From Firmicutes bacterium UBA5201 (lineage in GTDB: Bacteria; Bacillota; Clostridia; Peptostreptococcales; Acidaminobacteraceae), in contig DHVT01000005.1 of the NCBI GenBank assembly GCA_002412775.1, forward strand, positions 1 through 58,287: a DNA stretch of 58,287 nt, in the 5' to 3' direction. Shown in pieces: positions 8,621 to 17,184 of the stretch. The notes under the pieces are model-generated. The model worked only from the letters and a program-made list of their open reading frames with translations. It was not told the origin of the DNA and did no database searches. Positions within the stretch are counted from its first letter, which is position 1, and every line of letters starts with the position of its first letter. The position numbers were made by a program, and so were the translations under genes.

Positions 8621-8632
8621 TGGTCGACATTG

Positions 8633-8662
8633 TTGTTTGATTCTGGATATAAAGGGTATATA
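8633..8662 (+). promoter_or_regulatory. possible promoter of the riboswitch transcript
   Basis: TTGTTT (8633-8638) and TATATA (8657-8662) are 18 bp apart, just ahead of the aptamer-like region. Both boxes are imperfect. Confidence 0.4.
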
Positions 8663-8679
8663 GTTCAGGTGAAAAAAAC

Positions 8680-8752
8680 ATATAAGGGCAAACTCTTGAA
8701 AACAGGAGGGCGCAAAGTATGAAGTCTAAAGCCTTGGCTAAGATTGTTCAGC
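8680..8752 (+). ncRNA. probable c-di-GMP-I (GEMM) riboswitch
   Basis: In order the leader carries GGGCAAAC, a GAAA tetraloop-like hairpin, GCGCAAAG, GTCTAA and AAGATTGTTCAGCTGC. These correspond to the conserved blocks of the GEMM/c-di-GMP-I aptamer (GGCAAAC, GNRA loop, GACGCAAAG, GGCCTA, and AAGGTAGCCGGGTTGC). A terminator follows directly, and the controlled gene encodes a large secreted surface protein, a common target of this riboswitch class. The aptamer's 3' strand abuts the terminator's 5' arm, so ligand could switch between the two. Recognition is by eye. Confidence 0.7.
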
Positions 8753-8787
8753 TGCTATGCAAATGCATAGCGGTTTTTTGCTTTTTT
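8752..8787 (+). terminator. riboswitch-associated terminator
   Basis: GCTATGC (8754-8760), loop AAAT and GCATAGC (8765-8771) form a perfect stem extendable by two C/T-G pairs. T6 GC T6 follows. It lies between the aptamer and the coding region and so could attenuate transcription. Confidence 0.85.
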
Positions 8788-8879
8788 GAGGGGAGGTGTT
8801 GCTCGGCGTGTGAAAATGTTGACAAATTTACTTTTGGATATCTACATTTTATTTTCAGACAATAAGGAGGAGTAAGTAT

Positions 8880-11477
8880 ATGATCAAGAAAAAAATACTT
8901 AGTGTTTTTCTGGCATTGACACTTGCAATGACGCCTATAATAATGTTGGTACCAGTTGGTTCGGTTTATGCGGCTATCGGAACTGAACTCTATTATGATG
9001 ATGATGAGATGGATTCTTCAATGCCAATATTCGGTGATAATGGGTTTGTTGCAATTAGGTTCACTCCACCATCCGTTCCTGTAAAGATTGTTCAAATGAG
9101 TTTCTACTCGGAATTACAGAGTCCGGAATCTACTCTTGGTGCTAGAGTGCTTATCTTTGGTGATGCCAAAGAAATCATTTATGAAGGTAGTCTTTTTACG
9201 AGTTGGAATGCAGGTTGGAATTACGTTGATTTGTCCTCTGATGAGATTCAAATTACAGAAGGTGACTTTTATGCAGGATTTGAGATGCCAAAAAGTGGAA
9301 CAATAAATTTTGGTCTGGATGAAGACCCCGTAATAGATGGGAGAAGCTATTTCGGTTTTGAACGTATGAGTGGTTATCTTGATGTTCCCACCACTGATTT
9401 TGACATCATGGTCAGAGCTACAGTTGTACCATTAGACTTTGGACCAGAAAACGACAATTTTCCAGGCACAATCATTTCAGGCGAAAGTGGTTATGCCATG
9501 GCCAGCAACGTTGATGCAACATTGGAAACTGATGAGCCATATCACGGATTTGGTTCCGGTGAACATACCGTCTGGTGGTCGTGGACTGCACCGAGCGATG
9601 GTACGGTTGCTTTTGATACCTATGGGAGTATGGTGGGTGAGATAGACAACCTGGATACCATTATAACGGTCTACACAGGGAATAGCATAAACGAACTGAC
9701 ACTTGTTGCAAAAAATGATGATTTTGATGTGTCGGGTGGTTATCAAAGTCAACTTGCTTTTAAAGCGGTTCAGGGAACAACCTATAGGATAGTCTCCGAT
9801 GGTTATGGAGGTTCTGATGTAGGAGAGATCCATCTAAACTGGTCTTATGTGACTCCAGAAGTCGGTGATGATTTTTCAGGTACAATAATTAGTGGTCTGA
9901 GTGGACAGGATACAAAAAGCAATGTATATGCCACAAAGGAACTCTTTGAACCGATTCACAGCGTAAACGAAAATTATGAAGGACAATCATCACTGTGGTG
10001 GACATGGACGGCACCTGAAACTGGAAGATTCACATTCGATACAGTGGGGAGTACAGAGTATTATGATCACGGTTATAGTTATCTTGATACTGTTATGGCG
10101 ATTTATACTGGTGATGACATAGGGGAACTGGTTCTCGAGGAAATGAGTGTGTATGACCAGAGCCAGCCAGCATCGATAGATTTTATGGCTATTGGTGGTA
10201 CGACTTATCGCATTGCTGTTGACGGACAGACGTCTTACTATAATGCATTAGGTAATATCGTATTGAACTGGTATCAAATTGAGGCACCAACCATAACCAG
10301 TGCGGATCATACGACATTTGAGGTGGGAATCGAAAGTTCATTTGAAATAACCGCAACTGGTTCACCTGAACCTTTGATTAGCTTTGATGGATATCTACCG
10401 GAAGGTGTGATTTTTGACGAATCTACTGACACTTTGAAAGGGACTCCGGTGGAGGGTACAGGAGGTAGTTACCCATTTCAATTTATTGCCTCCAACGGCA
10501 TTGAGCCTTCTGATGTTCAAAACTTTACTTTGATAGTGAACCAGGCACCTAAAATAAACAGTGCGGCCTTTACGAGATTTAAGGTGGGACAGGAGGGCAA
10601 CTTCACTATAATTGCAACAGGTTATCCAAATCCTTCACTAAGCATCACTTCAGGAACTTTGCCTATGGGTGTTACACTCGACAGCATAACCGGTATCTTG
10701 AGCGGCACTCCAATTACTGGAACTGAAGGTAGTTATCCATTGATCATAACCGCTACTAATGGAGTTGATCCCGATGCCAATCAAGATTTTCTTTTAGATG
10801 TTGTACTTGAAATGGCTCCTGTAATAACCAGTCAGCCAGAAAGTACGACTGTTATTGTAGGGGAGACAGCAACTTTTACTGTAGGTTATACTGCATATCC
10901 CGAACCTGTATTTCAATGGCAAATGAGCAGGGATGGTAATAAGTGGAGTAATATTGCAGGTGCGACTCAAGTCAGTTATTCAATTCCATCGACCAAATTG
11001 AACATGAATGGTTATCAATATAGAGTTCTTCTGAACAACTACATTGGAGGACAAGTCATCTCCGATGCTGCGGTGCTGACTGTTATTTCAGGTGGAGCAA
11101 CTACAATTGCCGATGTCAGTATAGACAAGCAAGATGGAACCTATAACACTGGAAATGGCAACATCACCTGGGAAATCACTGTGTCCAATAATGGAGAGAG
11201 TACAGCTGAAGGTGTTATGGTGACAGACACTTTGGCAAAAGGTACCAAGTTTGTAGCAATTGATTTATCGGGGGCTGGTAATGCGACGTACAAGGTTAAA
11301 GGCAATGCTGTTGACATAAGTATTGGTCAACTGGCTGGAAATTCTTCAGTAAACTTTACCATTACATCAGCAGTAGTTCGTACAACATCGCCAGTGCTGA
11401 ATACAGCCACAGTCAAAACAACCAGTTATGATTCAAATTTAGCCAACAATACCGATAGTGCGATTTGCAGTTGGTAA
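8880..11477 (+). CDS. secreted multidomain surface protein (PPC, Ig-like, DUF11 domains)
   Basis: The 865-residue protein starts with a signal peptide (KKK, hydrophobic core, cleavage after VYA near 32). A beta-rich region is followed by two bacterial pre-peptidase-like repeats, each with NDNFPGTIISG or DDFSGTIISG and WWSWTAP or WWTWTAP (about 180-310 and 325-460). Two He_PIG/cadherin-like Ig repeats follow (about 465-555 and 556-645, with LPEGVIFD/LPMGVTLD and GTPVEGTGGSYPF/GTPITGTEGSYPL), then an Ig domain (about 650-735) and a DUF11 domain (about 745-865). I see no LPXTG, S-layer or choline-binding anchor, so it may be released or held by protein contacts. The ribosome site AAGGAGGAG is strong. 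Expression is probably controlled by the riboswitch upstream. An adhesion or matrix role is inferred. Confidence 0.85.
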   Translation: MIKKKILSVFLALTLAMTPIIMLVPVGSVYAAIGTELYYDDDEMDSSMPIFGDNGFVAIRFTPPSVPVKIVQMSFYSELQSPESTLGARVLIFGDAKEIIYEGSLFTSWNAGWNYVDLSSDEIQITEGDFYAGFEMPKSGTINFGLDEDPVIDGRSYFGFERMSGYLDVPTTDFDIMVRATVVPLDFGPENDNFPGTIISGESGYAMASNVDATLETDEPYHGFGSGEHTVWWSWTAPSDGTVAFDTYGSMVGEIDNLDTIITVYTGNSINELTLVAKNDDFDVSGGYQSQLAFKAVQGTTYRIVSDGYGGSDVGEIHLNWSYVTPEVGDDFSGTIISGLSGQDTKSNVYATKELFEPIHSVNENYEGQSSLWWTWTAPETGRFTFDTVGSTEYYDHGYSYLDTVMAIYTGDDIGELVLEEMSVYDQSQPASIDFMAIGGTTYRIAVDGQTSYYNALGNIVLNWYQIEAPTITSADHTTFEVGIESSFEITATGSPEPLISFDGYLPEGVIFDESTDTLKGTPVEGTGGSYPFQFIASNGIEPSDVQNFTLIVNQAPKINSAAFTRFKVGQEGNFTIIATGYPNPSLSITSGTLPMGVTLDSITGILSGTPITGTEGSYPLIITATNGVDPDANQDFLLDVVLEMAPVITSQPESTTVIVGETATFTVGYTAYPEPVFQWQMSRDGNKWSNIAGATQVSYSIPSTKLNMNGYQYRVLLNNYIGGQVISDAAVLTVISGGATTIADVSIDKQDGTYNTGNGNITWEITVSNNGESTAEGVMVTDTLAKGTKFVAIDLSGAGNATYKVKGNAVDISIGQLAGNSSVNFTITSAVVRTTSPVLNTATVKTTSYDSNLANNTDSAICSW

Positions 11478-11596
11478 TCGAGAATATTATTGACTAAGTT
11501 ATCACAAAAATGGTAATCTATCAGCACAACAATACGATTTATTAAGGTGGTATGCTATCCGGCACACTGGATGTTCGTATAATCGACGACATAAGT

Positions 11597-11718
11597 GCGA
11601 CATGGAAACGAGAAAAATAAAATCTTACAGTTGAATTAGGATTTGATAACCGTACAGTTTGAACGGTTATTTGATTAGCCTATTTAATTGTGATTTTATT
11701 TTACTTGGTCCATGTCGC
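11597..11718. repeat. 122-nt nested near-palindrome (long hairpin)
   Basis: Four arm pairs nest in order: GCGACATGGA (11597-11606) with TCCATGTCGC (11709-11718); AAATAAAATC with GATTTTATTT; AATTAGG with CCTATTT; ATAACCGT (11645-11652) with ACGGTTAT (11663-11670). The outer and inner pairs are perfect. It could be a small regulatory RNA, a very long terminator, or a MITE-like element with imperfect internal arms. No clear target-site duplication flanks it. Confidence 0.75.
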
Positions 11719-11730
11719 TTTTGTTTTTTG

Positions 11731-11767
11731 AGAGCCATGGCGAAAAGTCTATGGCTCTTAATTTTTT
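11731..11767 (+). terminator. intrinsic terminator upstream of the methyltransferase
   Basis: AGAGCCAT (11731-11738) pairs with ATGGCTCT (11751-11758), followed by TTAATTTTTT. It lies about 50 nt before the methyltransferase start, so it ends the hairpin transcript or acts as an attenuator. Confidence 0.75.
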
Positions 11768-11816
11768 GAAATCGTATTGTTGGAAAATAAACTTAATGAA
11801 AAACGGGAGGATCACA

Positions 11817-12656
11817 ATGAAAGTATTTAATCAGATTCAGGCTTATGCAAAAAGACCAGAAATTTACGAGGAAGGCAGCATGAAACTTTGGGAGGATCCA
11901 CATATTTCAAAAGGGATGTTGGAGGCGCACTTATCTCCTGATGAAGAAGGTGCCAGTAGAGAGCACTCATTCATCGATTCATCTGTAGACTGGATTGAAT
12001 CGATTGCTCCACCAAATACTCACCCAAATCTCATCGATTTTGGTTGCGGCCCTGGTATGTACACTTCAAGATTGGCGAAGAAAGGGTACAATGTCGTTGG
12101 AATAGACATTTCAAAGCGTTCAATAGCCTATGCAAAGGATTACGCCATTCTTAATGATTTGACCATCGATTATCGGGTTGGAAATTACCTGGAATTCAAT
12201 GATGTTGAAAAATACGATGTGGCGATTCTCATCTATTGTGATTATGGTGTATTATCCGATGAAGCGAGGTTGAAAATTCTAAACAACATTCACCGTGCGT
12301 TGAAACTAGGAGGCAAGCTGATATTTGATGTCTTTACACCAAGAAAGTATGTTGGCATTAAAGAAATCAAAGAATGGTATATCAGCGGGGAAAATGGTTT
12401 TTTCAAACGCGATGAACATCTCTGTTTAAAATCGCACTTGATCTATAATGAATTTGTCCACCTCGATCAATATTTGTTGATTGATCAAAAGGATCAAGTG
12501 GACGTCATAAGAGTCTGGGATCACTGTTTCACACCGGAAACATTGCTACATGAGACCGCACAAGTTGGATTTGAGTGTTTGGGATATTTCTCAGATGCAA
12601 AAGGAATGCTTTACGAAGAGTCGTCCAAAACACTGTGTATGATTTTGGAAAAATAG
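11817..12656 (+). CDS. SAM-dependent class I methyltransferase
   Basis: The 279-residue cytosolic protein has the Rossmann-fold methyltransferase signature: motif I LIDFGCGPGMYT (about 78), acidic residue in VVGIDIS, a motif near YRVGNYLEF, and post-motif YDVAILIYCDYGVLSD with LKLGGKLIFDVFTPR. Substrate is unknown; it may be a small molecule or protein. ATG 11817 is chosen because GGGAGG lies 7 nt upstream. Longer readings upstream would run through the terminator. No partner gene is obvious. Confidence 0.88.
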   Translation: MKVFNQIQAYAKRPEIYEEGSMKLWEDPHISKGMLEAHLSPDEEGASREHSFIDSSVDWIESIAPPNTHPNLIDFGCGPGMYTSRLAKKGYNVVGIDISKRSIAYAKDYAILNDLTIDYRVGNYLEFNDVEKYDVAILIYCDYGVLSDEARLKILNNIHRALKLGGKLIFDVFTPRKYVGIKEIKEWYISGENGFFKRDEHLCLKSHLIYNEFVHLDQYLLIDQKDQVDVIRVWDHCFTPETLLHETAQVGFECLGYFSDAKGMLYEESSKTLCMILEK

Positions 12657-12699
12657 GAATTGCAACTCAAAATAGCAAACTCGCAGATACTTACAAGGA

Positions 12700-12744
12700 T
12701 TGACATGATTGTTCAATTTCGATATAATTGAGTAATTACTCAAT
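12700..12744 (+). promoter_or_regulatory. promoter with overlapping 18-bp palindromic operator
   Basis: TTGACA (12700-12705), a 17-bp spacer and TATAAT (12723-12728) form a consensus promoter. The perfect palindrome ATTGAGTAATTACTCAAT (12727-12744) starts inside the -10 box. A repressor bound there would block transcription, and the first gene downstream encodes a TetR-type protein, so autoregulation is the natural reading. Confidence 0.9.
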
Positions 12745-12776
12745 GAGTTAACACTCTACAGATTGGAAGGGATATT

Positions 12777-13367
12777 GTGAAACGAGCTGAACAAAAAGAA
12801 AAACGACGCTTGGAGATCATGACGGCAGCATTGGACATTTTCGTTCAAAAAGGATATTCGGGAACCAAAACCATCGAGATCGCAAAAGCAGTAGGAATGA
12901 GCGAGGGGCTGTTGTTTCATTATTTTCCAACGAAAGAAAACTTATATTATGAGCTTGTGAAAAATGGTGTGCAGGGCACACAGATTTTCAGAGAACCTGT
13001 GGAGGATGCCTATTCAGCATTTCATGAGCCTTTAAATGACTTCTTGCTACAGGTAAAGATGGATCGATCGGTTGCAAAAATGTTTGTGCTGATGAACCAC
13101 GCTCAGAATAAGGAAAGTACGCCAGAAGAAGTGTACAAACTCGCTTCCAGTGTCAGTGTCATAAACGAATCCGTACCTTTGATCAAGATGGGTCAGAAAC
13201 AAGGTGTCTTTCGTGACGGCAATCCCCTTACTTTAGCCTACACCTTTTGGAATGCACTCGATGGCAATATGCAAGAACTGGCAAGAAATCATGAAATGGA
13301 TGTTCCGGAAGGCCATTGGCTCATGTCAATATTATTAAGTGAGAAAGGAATTGATTATGCAAAGTGA
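12777..13367 (+). CDS. TetR/AcrR family transcriptional repressor
   Basis: The 196-residue protein has an N-terminal TetR helix-turn-helix (ILD-type pattern MTAALDIFVQKGYSGTKTIE, then IAKAVGMSEGLLFHYFPTKENLY) and a helical ligand-binding C-terminus. The start is GTG with GGAAGGG 5 nt upstream. The promoter carries an 18-bp palindrome typical of TetR operators, so it probably represses its own four-gene operon, whose next gene overlaps its 3' end by 11 bp. The inducer is unknown. Confidence 0.92.
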   Translation: MKRAEQKEKRRLEIMTAALDIFVQKGYSGTKTIEIAKAVGMSEGLLFHYFPTKENLYYELVKNGVQGTQIFREPVEDAYSAFHEPLNDFLLQVKMDRSVAKMFVLMNHAQNKESTPEEVYKLASSVSVINESVPLIKMGQKQGVFRDGNPLTLAYTFWNALDGNMQELARNHEMDVPEGHWLMSILLSEKGIDYAK

Positions 13368-14376
13368 AAAAATCAACAAGTTGTTTGAGAAAGTAACCTC
13401 TTCATCAAAAGTAAAAGAATGCTTATTGCTCATCGAAAACACCGATGGGTCCTTAAGTTGCTGCAAAGAGTACAACCGAACAGTTGACACCCCTATGCTG
13501 ATGGCAAGTGTCACTAAACTCTTTACTACAGCTTGCATTCTGGCCTTGTTAAAGGAGGAAAAGCTCTCTCTTGAGGACAAAATTGCAAACTATCTTGAAG
13601 AAGATCTGATGGAAAGTCTACATGTATATAAAAAGAATGACTATTCATTTGATCTGACAATCGCCCATTTGCTATATCAGACCAGTGGTCTACCAGACTT
13701 CTTTTTGGATGGTGCAGGTGCGATTTTTTCAAAAGTAAAGGAGCGCGACTTTGCTTACTCATATGAAGATGAGCTGGGATGGATCAAATCGATGGAACCC
13801 ATTTTTGCACCTGGAACCAAAAGCAAGGCCTATTACACGGATGCGAATTTTGATTTGTTGGGTAAAATCATAGAAGTGATCAATGGTTCCACATTGCAAC
13901 AAGCTTATTCAAAATACATTTTTGAACCGCTTGAGTTGAAACACACCTATCTTGCAACCGGTCAAGATGATTATATACCTCATACATATTACAAGAGCGA
14001 AAAAATGGAACGGCCATTGTTTATAAGAAGCTCTTATGCCAGTGGTGGGGGTATTACCACAGCTCGGGAACTCATGATTTTCATCAAGGCATTTTATTCT
14101 GGAAAGCTGTTTGATCAGAGTGTGTTATCTCGTCTTACTATCAGCAACCCTTTGCAGTTGGCTTTTTTTCCAATCCATTACGCGGGTGGGTATATGACTG
14201 TAAAGGTCTCTTACCCATTCGGGAAAAAATACACGCTGATGGGGCACTCCGGTTCTACGGGCTCATTCGCTTTTTATTGTCCTGAAAAAGATTTGTTCTT
14301 TGTAGGGGATGCGCCGTTGATTGACTCCCCAGTAGGAACGAGACTTGTAATGAGAGCAGCTTTGAATATAAGTTGA
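13357..14376 (+). CDS. beta-lactamase-family serine hydrolase (class C/PBP-like)
   Basis: The 339-residue protein has the penicillin-recognising fold motifs: SxxK as SVTK (Ser near 51), the tyrosine motif YYTDANFDLLG, and a GHSGSTG block in the place of the KTG/HTG motif. I see no signal peptide, so it is probably cytosolic. Relatives include esterases, D-aminopeptidases and true beta-lactamases, so resistance cannot be claimed. ATG 13357 lies inside the end of the TetR gene and implies translational coupling. The hydrolase is the likely enzymatic output of this TetR operon. Confidence 0.85.
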   Translation: MQSEKINKLFEKVTSSSKVKECLLLIENTDGSLSCCKEYNRTVDTPMLMASVTKLFTTACILALLKEEKLSLEDKIANYLEEDLMESLHVYKKNDYSFDLTIAHLLYQTSGLPDFFLDGAGAIFSKVKERDFAYSYEDELGWIKSMEPIFAPGTKSKAYYTDANFDLLGKIIEVINGSTLQQAYSKYIFEPLELKHTYLATGQDDYIPHTYYKSEKMERPLFIRSSYASGGGITTARELMIFIKAFYSGKLFDQSVLSRLTISNPLQLAFFPIHYAGGYMTVKVSYPFGKKYTLMGHSGSTGSFAFYCPEKDLFFVGDAPLIDSPVGTRLVMRAALNIS

Positions 14377-14390
14377 GATTTCAAGAGGCC

Positions 14391-15014
14391 ATGACAAAGG
14401 CTTCTTTTTTCGATCTGGAACTGGGAAAAGCAGATTATGATTTTAAGAATCAAGGCTATAGGGTGTATGCAAAATCAAAGACAAGTATTGACACAAGATT
14501 CGCGATTTACTATAGTGAGGGAAAGGTTCAGCGCGATGATTATCAAACATTCGTTTTAGGCATGTTCAACACACTCGACAGACTCACCAGCGAATATACG
14601 CTGATCGCAAGAACGATTGTCGCTGATGAGCTTGGATATGAAAACAACACGTCTTATGTCATTCAGGATAAAAATCTGTCAGACAACTTTAATGAGATTT
14701 TAGAGCTTGATATGAAATTTGACAAAGCTGTGCCTATAAATCCGGAGATAACAGTTCAAATTGAGACATCGGATTACTCACTGGAAAACGTCGCTGTGAT
14801 ATTGGCAAATGCACACAAGGCATTTATCGCTGAAAATTGCATTTTTACAAAGTATGGGTTTTATGCGAGTGATGACGAGAGCAATATCATGGTTATTGGT
14901 GTCACTCCAGAGGATATTGAAAGTGGAGAGTTATTGAGTTTGCTGAGGAAAGCGGAAATGAACAAAGAGATGGCGTCTGAGGAAGGCATTTTAATATTTA
15001 GAAAAGGTGAATAG
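14391..15014 (+). CDS. protein of unknown function in the TetR operon
   Basis: This 207-residue soluble protein matches no family I recognise. It is acidic, with no membrane segments or cysteine motifs, and a mixed alpha/beta appearance (VYAKSKTSIDTRFAIYY, ILANAHKAFIAEN, GFYASDDESNIMVIGVT). ATG 14391 has AAGAGG upstream. A TTG at 14373 overlapping the previous stop is an alternative. Its tight position between the hydrolase and the YczE-like gene suggests a shared regulon, but no function is assigned. Confidence 0.75.
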   Translation: MTKASFFDLELGKADYDFKNQGYRVYAKSKTSIDTRFAIYYSEGKVQRDDYQTFVLGMFNTLDRLTSEYTLIARTIVADELGYENNTSYVIQDKNLSDNFNEILELDMKFDKAVPINPEITVQIETSDYSLENVAVILANAHKAFIAENCIFTKYGFYASDDESNIMVIGVTPEDIESGELLSLLRKAEMNKEMASEEGILIFRKGE

Positions 15015-15042
15015 TGATACTATTTAATGGGAGAGAAAAATT

Positions 15043-15675
15043 ATGAATGAAAAGCAAAGACGAGTTTTTATGACGGTTGCTGGAGTATTGATCTCAGGAT
15101 TCAGCGTGGGGATCTTCAACTTCTCTGTTTTTGGAATGGACCCGTTTCAAGTTCTTGCACATGGCATTTGGCGTCATACAGCGATTGGATATGGAACTTT
15201 TTACACGCTTGTCAATTTGCTGATGTTGATCGGTATATTTTTTATCGACAAATCAAAGATCGGGCTCGGAACATTAATCAACATTTTCTTGCTTGGGTAC
15301 GTGGTTCAGTTCTCTTCATGGCTGTTTGCGTCTTGGATACCTGACCCCACACTCATTATACGCAGCTTGGCCCTCATTATAGCGATTTTGTCGATCTGTT
15401 TTGGCTCTGCGCTGTATTTCACTGGAAACTTAGGCGTTTCCACCTATGATGCAGTTGCTTTGATCATGTCGGAAAAGAAAATTGCCAAATTCCAGTACTG
15501 TCGAATTGCCACAGATTTGGTCTGTACAATTACTGGATGCTTACTCGGTGCAACAGTAGGTGTGGGAACTTTGATAACCGCCATGTTTATGGGACCGATC
15601 ATTGCATTCTTCAATAGAACTGTTGCGATCCCTTTTCGATATGGCAAGCAAAACAAGGGCTATCAGATACCGTAG
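15043..15675 (+). CDS. YczE/YitT-like integral membrane protein
   Basis: The 210-residue protein has about five hydrophobic helices and the family pattern SVGIFNFSVFGMDPFQVLAHGI near the start, then GNLGVSTYDAVALIMSEK and GATVGVGTLITAMFMGPIIAFFN. This is the YczE/YyaS membrane family, of unknown transport function, often found near TetR regulators. GGGAGAG precedes ATG. It ends the TetR operon. Confidence 0.82.
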   Translation: MNEKQRRVFMTVAGVLISGFSVGIFNFSVFGMDPFQVLAHGIWRHTAIGYGTFYTLVNLLMLIGIFFIDKSKIGLGTLINIFLLGYVVQFSSWLFASWIPDPTLIIRSLALIIAILSICFGSALYFTGNLGVSTYDAVALIMSEKKIAKFQYCRIATDLVCTITGCLLGATVGVGTLITAMFMGPIIAFFNRTVAIPFRYGKQNKGYQIP

Positions 15676-15687
15676 TGTATTTGGGTA

Positions 15688-15717
15688 TTGAATTGATTGC
15701 AGTAATTCCTGTATAAT
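15688..15717 (+). promoter_or_regulatory. promoter of a tiny transcription unit
   Basis: TTGAAT (15688-15693), an 18-bp spacer and a perfect TATAAT (15712-15717) lie right after the YczE-like gene. The unit closes at the terminator 15888-15919. Confidence 0.55.
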
Positions 15718-15746
15718 AAAACTAATAAGTACTATAGGAGCTTAAC

Positions 15747-15885
15747 ATGAAAGGCATGAATGGTTTTTTTGCGGAACACAATAGATTTTCAGGACTTTTT
15801 GGATTTGACGGGAGAGGTCTGTCCAAAAATCGAAATATCTGGTGATGTGCAAAATACAGAAAATTTATGTCGTAAGATTATTTGA
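15747..15885 (+). other. short, possibly frameshifted coding remnant or small peptide gene
   Basis: AGGAG (15736-15740) precedes ATG 15747, which opens a 32-codon frame ending at 15845. A second frame, shifted by one base, runs from ATG 15760 to TGA 15885 (41 residues, containing LDLTGEVCPKIEISGDV). A single frameshift would join them into a protein of about 45 residues. I cannot assign a family. With its own promoter, ribosome site and terminator, the unit may be a small peptide, a decayed gene or a small RNA. Confidence 0.35.
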
Positions 15886-15887
15886 CT

Positions 15888-15919
15888 AAACTCTGGATGA
15901 TTGCATCCGGAGTTTTTTT
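15888..15919 (+). terminator. intrinsic terminator of the tiny unit
   Basis: AAACTCTGGATG (15888-15899) pairs with CATCCGGAGTTT (15904-15915) with one internal mismatch. The Ts of the 3' arm run on to 15919. Confidence 0.85.
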
Positions 15920-15984
15920 GTATGGATAGACCTCGGGTGGTGGGTGATGATATTACTGAAAAAAATACTCGAGGAGAATTATAT

Positions 15985-17181
15985 ATGAAAACATTATCAT
16001 TTAACAATCGACTTAAGAAAAATATAAAACGCAATTATGTTTTTACGATGATACAGAATTTGGATCTAACCCGAGGCATCTGGATGATCTATTTAGCTTC
16101 AAAGGGGATGAGTCTGACTCAACTCGGTTTGCTTGAAACCATTTTTCATATTACATCTTTTCTAATGGAAGTGCCTACCGGTGCCGTAGCGGATATTTAC
16201 GGGAGAAGAGTCAGTAGAATTGTGGGGAGATTTTTGTCACTCACCAGTGTGGTCATTCTTCTTTTGGCAAACTCATTTGTTTGGTTTGCCATATCCTTTG
16301 TAATAACAGCACTATCATATAATATGGAATCTGGTGCGGGTGATGCACTCATATATGATTCCTTGAAAGAACTGGATGATGAATCTGGATTTATGCGCGT
16401 TAGTGGGAATAAAGAGATGATTTATCAGATGGCGGGTATTGTCTCATTTATGCTTGGAGGATACCTGGCAACCAAGAATTACGACCTTGCTTTTTTGATT
16501 ACAATTATTGTTGGGACCATGTCCTTTGGCTATTCGTTTTTATTTGTGGAACCAAACGTCGGCAGAAATATCAACGATCAATCTTCAAGGGGGCATTTCC
16601 TGAGGCAATTGAAGGAAAGTGTGAGTGTTCTTAAAGCGCATAAGCGGGTGATGTTCCTAATTATTTTTTCACAGCTTATCATGAGTTTCGTGACTACTGT
16701 GTTTTATTATCTGCAAAATTATATGAAATCAGATGGGTATAGTGAGATTGCGATAGGTACTTTATACGCAGTTTCTGCTCTTGGAGGAGCACTTCTTGCT
16801 CCTCAGGTTTATAAAATCGAAGCGGTGATCAAAGAGCGAGGAATACTTCTCTATATGCCAATTGTTACTACTGCGTGTTTATTTGGAATTGCATTTTCAT
16901 CATTGCATTTTTTATTTTTCATACCTATGTCATTGGCAGAAGGGCTCATTTTTATTGCCCTTGGCGACTATATCAATAAAGTGATTCCCAGTGAAAAGCG
17001 CGCGACAATTTTGTCTATGGCCAGCATGGTGTTCAGCTTCTTCATGATCACAATATTTCCTGTTGTGGGCATTTTGGGTGATGCATTTGGTTTGGCGCAG
17101 GCATTTTTAGTCATGGCAATTGTTGCGACGGTGTTGACAATCGTAAATAGTATAAGTCTAGCTCATAGAGTGGACCAATAG
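15985..17181 (+). CDS. MFS transporter
   Basis: The 398-residue protein has about twelve hydrophobic helices in two halves. The loop between helices 2 and 3, PTGAVADIYGRRVSR, is the typical major-facilitator signature, and GDYINKVIPSEKRATILSMASM is the matching element in the second half. Related proteins are drug or small-molecule exporters; the substrate is unknown. ATG 15985 is chosen because GAGGAG lies about 9 nt upstream, and longer readings would begin in the terminator at 15888. The gene stands alone and converges on the next one. Confidence 0.88.
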   Translation: MKTLSFNNRLKKNIKRNYVFTMIQNLDLTRGIWMIYLASKGMSLTQLGLLETIFHITSFLMEVPTGAVADIYGRRVSRIVGRFLSLTSVVILLLANSFVWFAISFVITALSYNMESGAGDALIYDSLKELDDESGFMRVSGNKEMIYQMAGIVSFMLGGYLATKNYDLAFLITIIVGTMSFGYSFLFVEPNVGRNINDQSSRGHFLRQLKESVSVLKAHKRVMFLIIFSQLIMSFVTTVFYYLQNYMKSDGYSEIAIGTLYAVSALGGALLAPQVYKIEAVIKERGILLYMPIVTTACLFGIAFSSLHFLFFIPMSLAEGLIFIALGDYINKVIPSEKRATILSMASMVFSFFMITIFPVVGILGDAFGLAQAFLVMAIVATVLTIVNSISLAHRVDQ

Positions 17182-17184
17182 CTT

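Larger units (their letters stand above)
11478..11816 (+). other. 339-bp gene-free stretch with a long hairpin and a terminator
   Basis: The gap holds a TATAAT (11578-11583) without a good -35, the 122-nt near-palindrome at 11597-11718 followed by TTTTGTTTTTT, a second terminator at 11731-11767, and the methyltransferase ribosome site GGGAGG. A transcript starting near 11590 would consist almost wholly of the long hairpin. I see no coding sequence. Confidence 0.6.

Noticed and set aside
13357..14376. Beta-lactamase resistance determinant
   Set aside because: There is no signal peptide, and the fold is shared with many esterases and peptidases.
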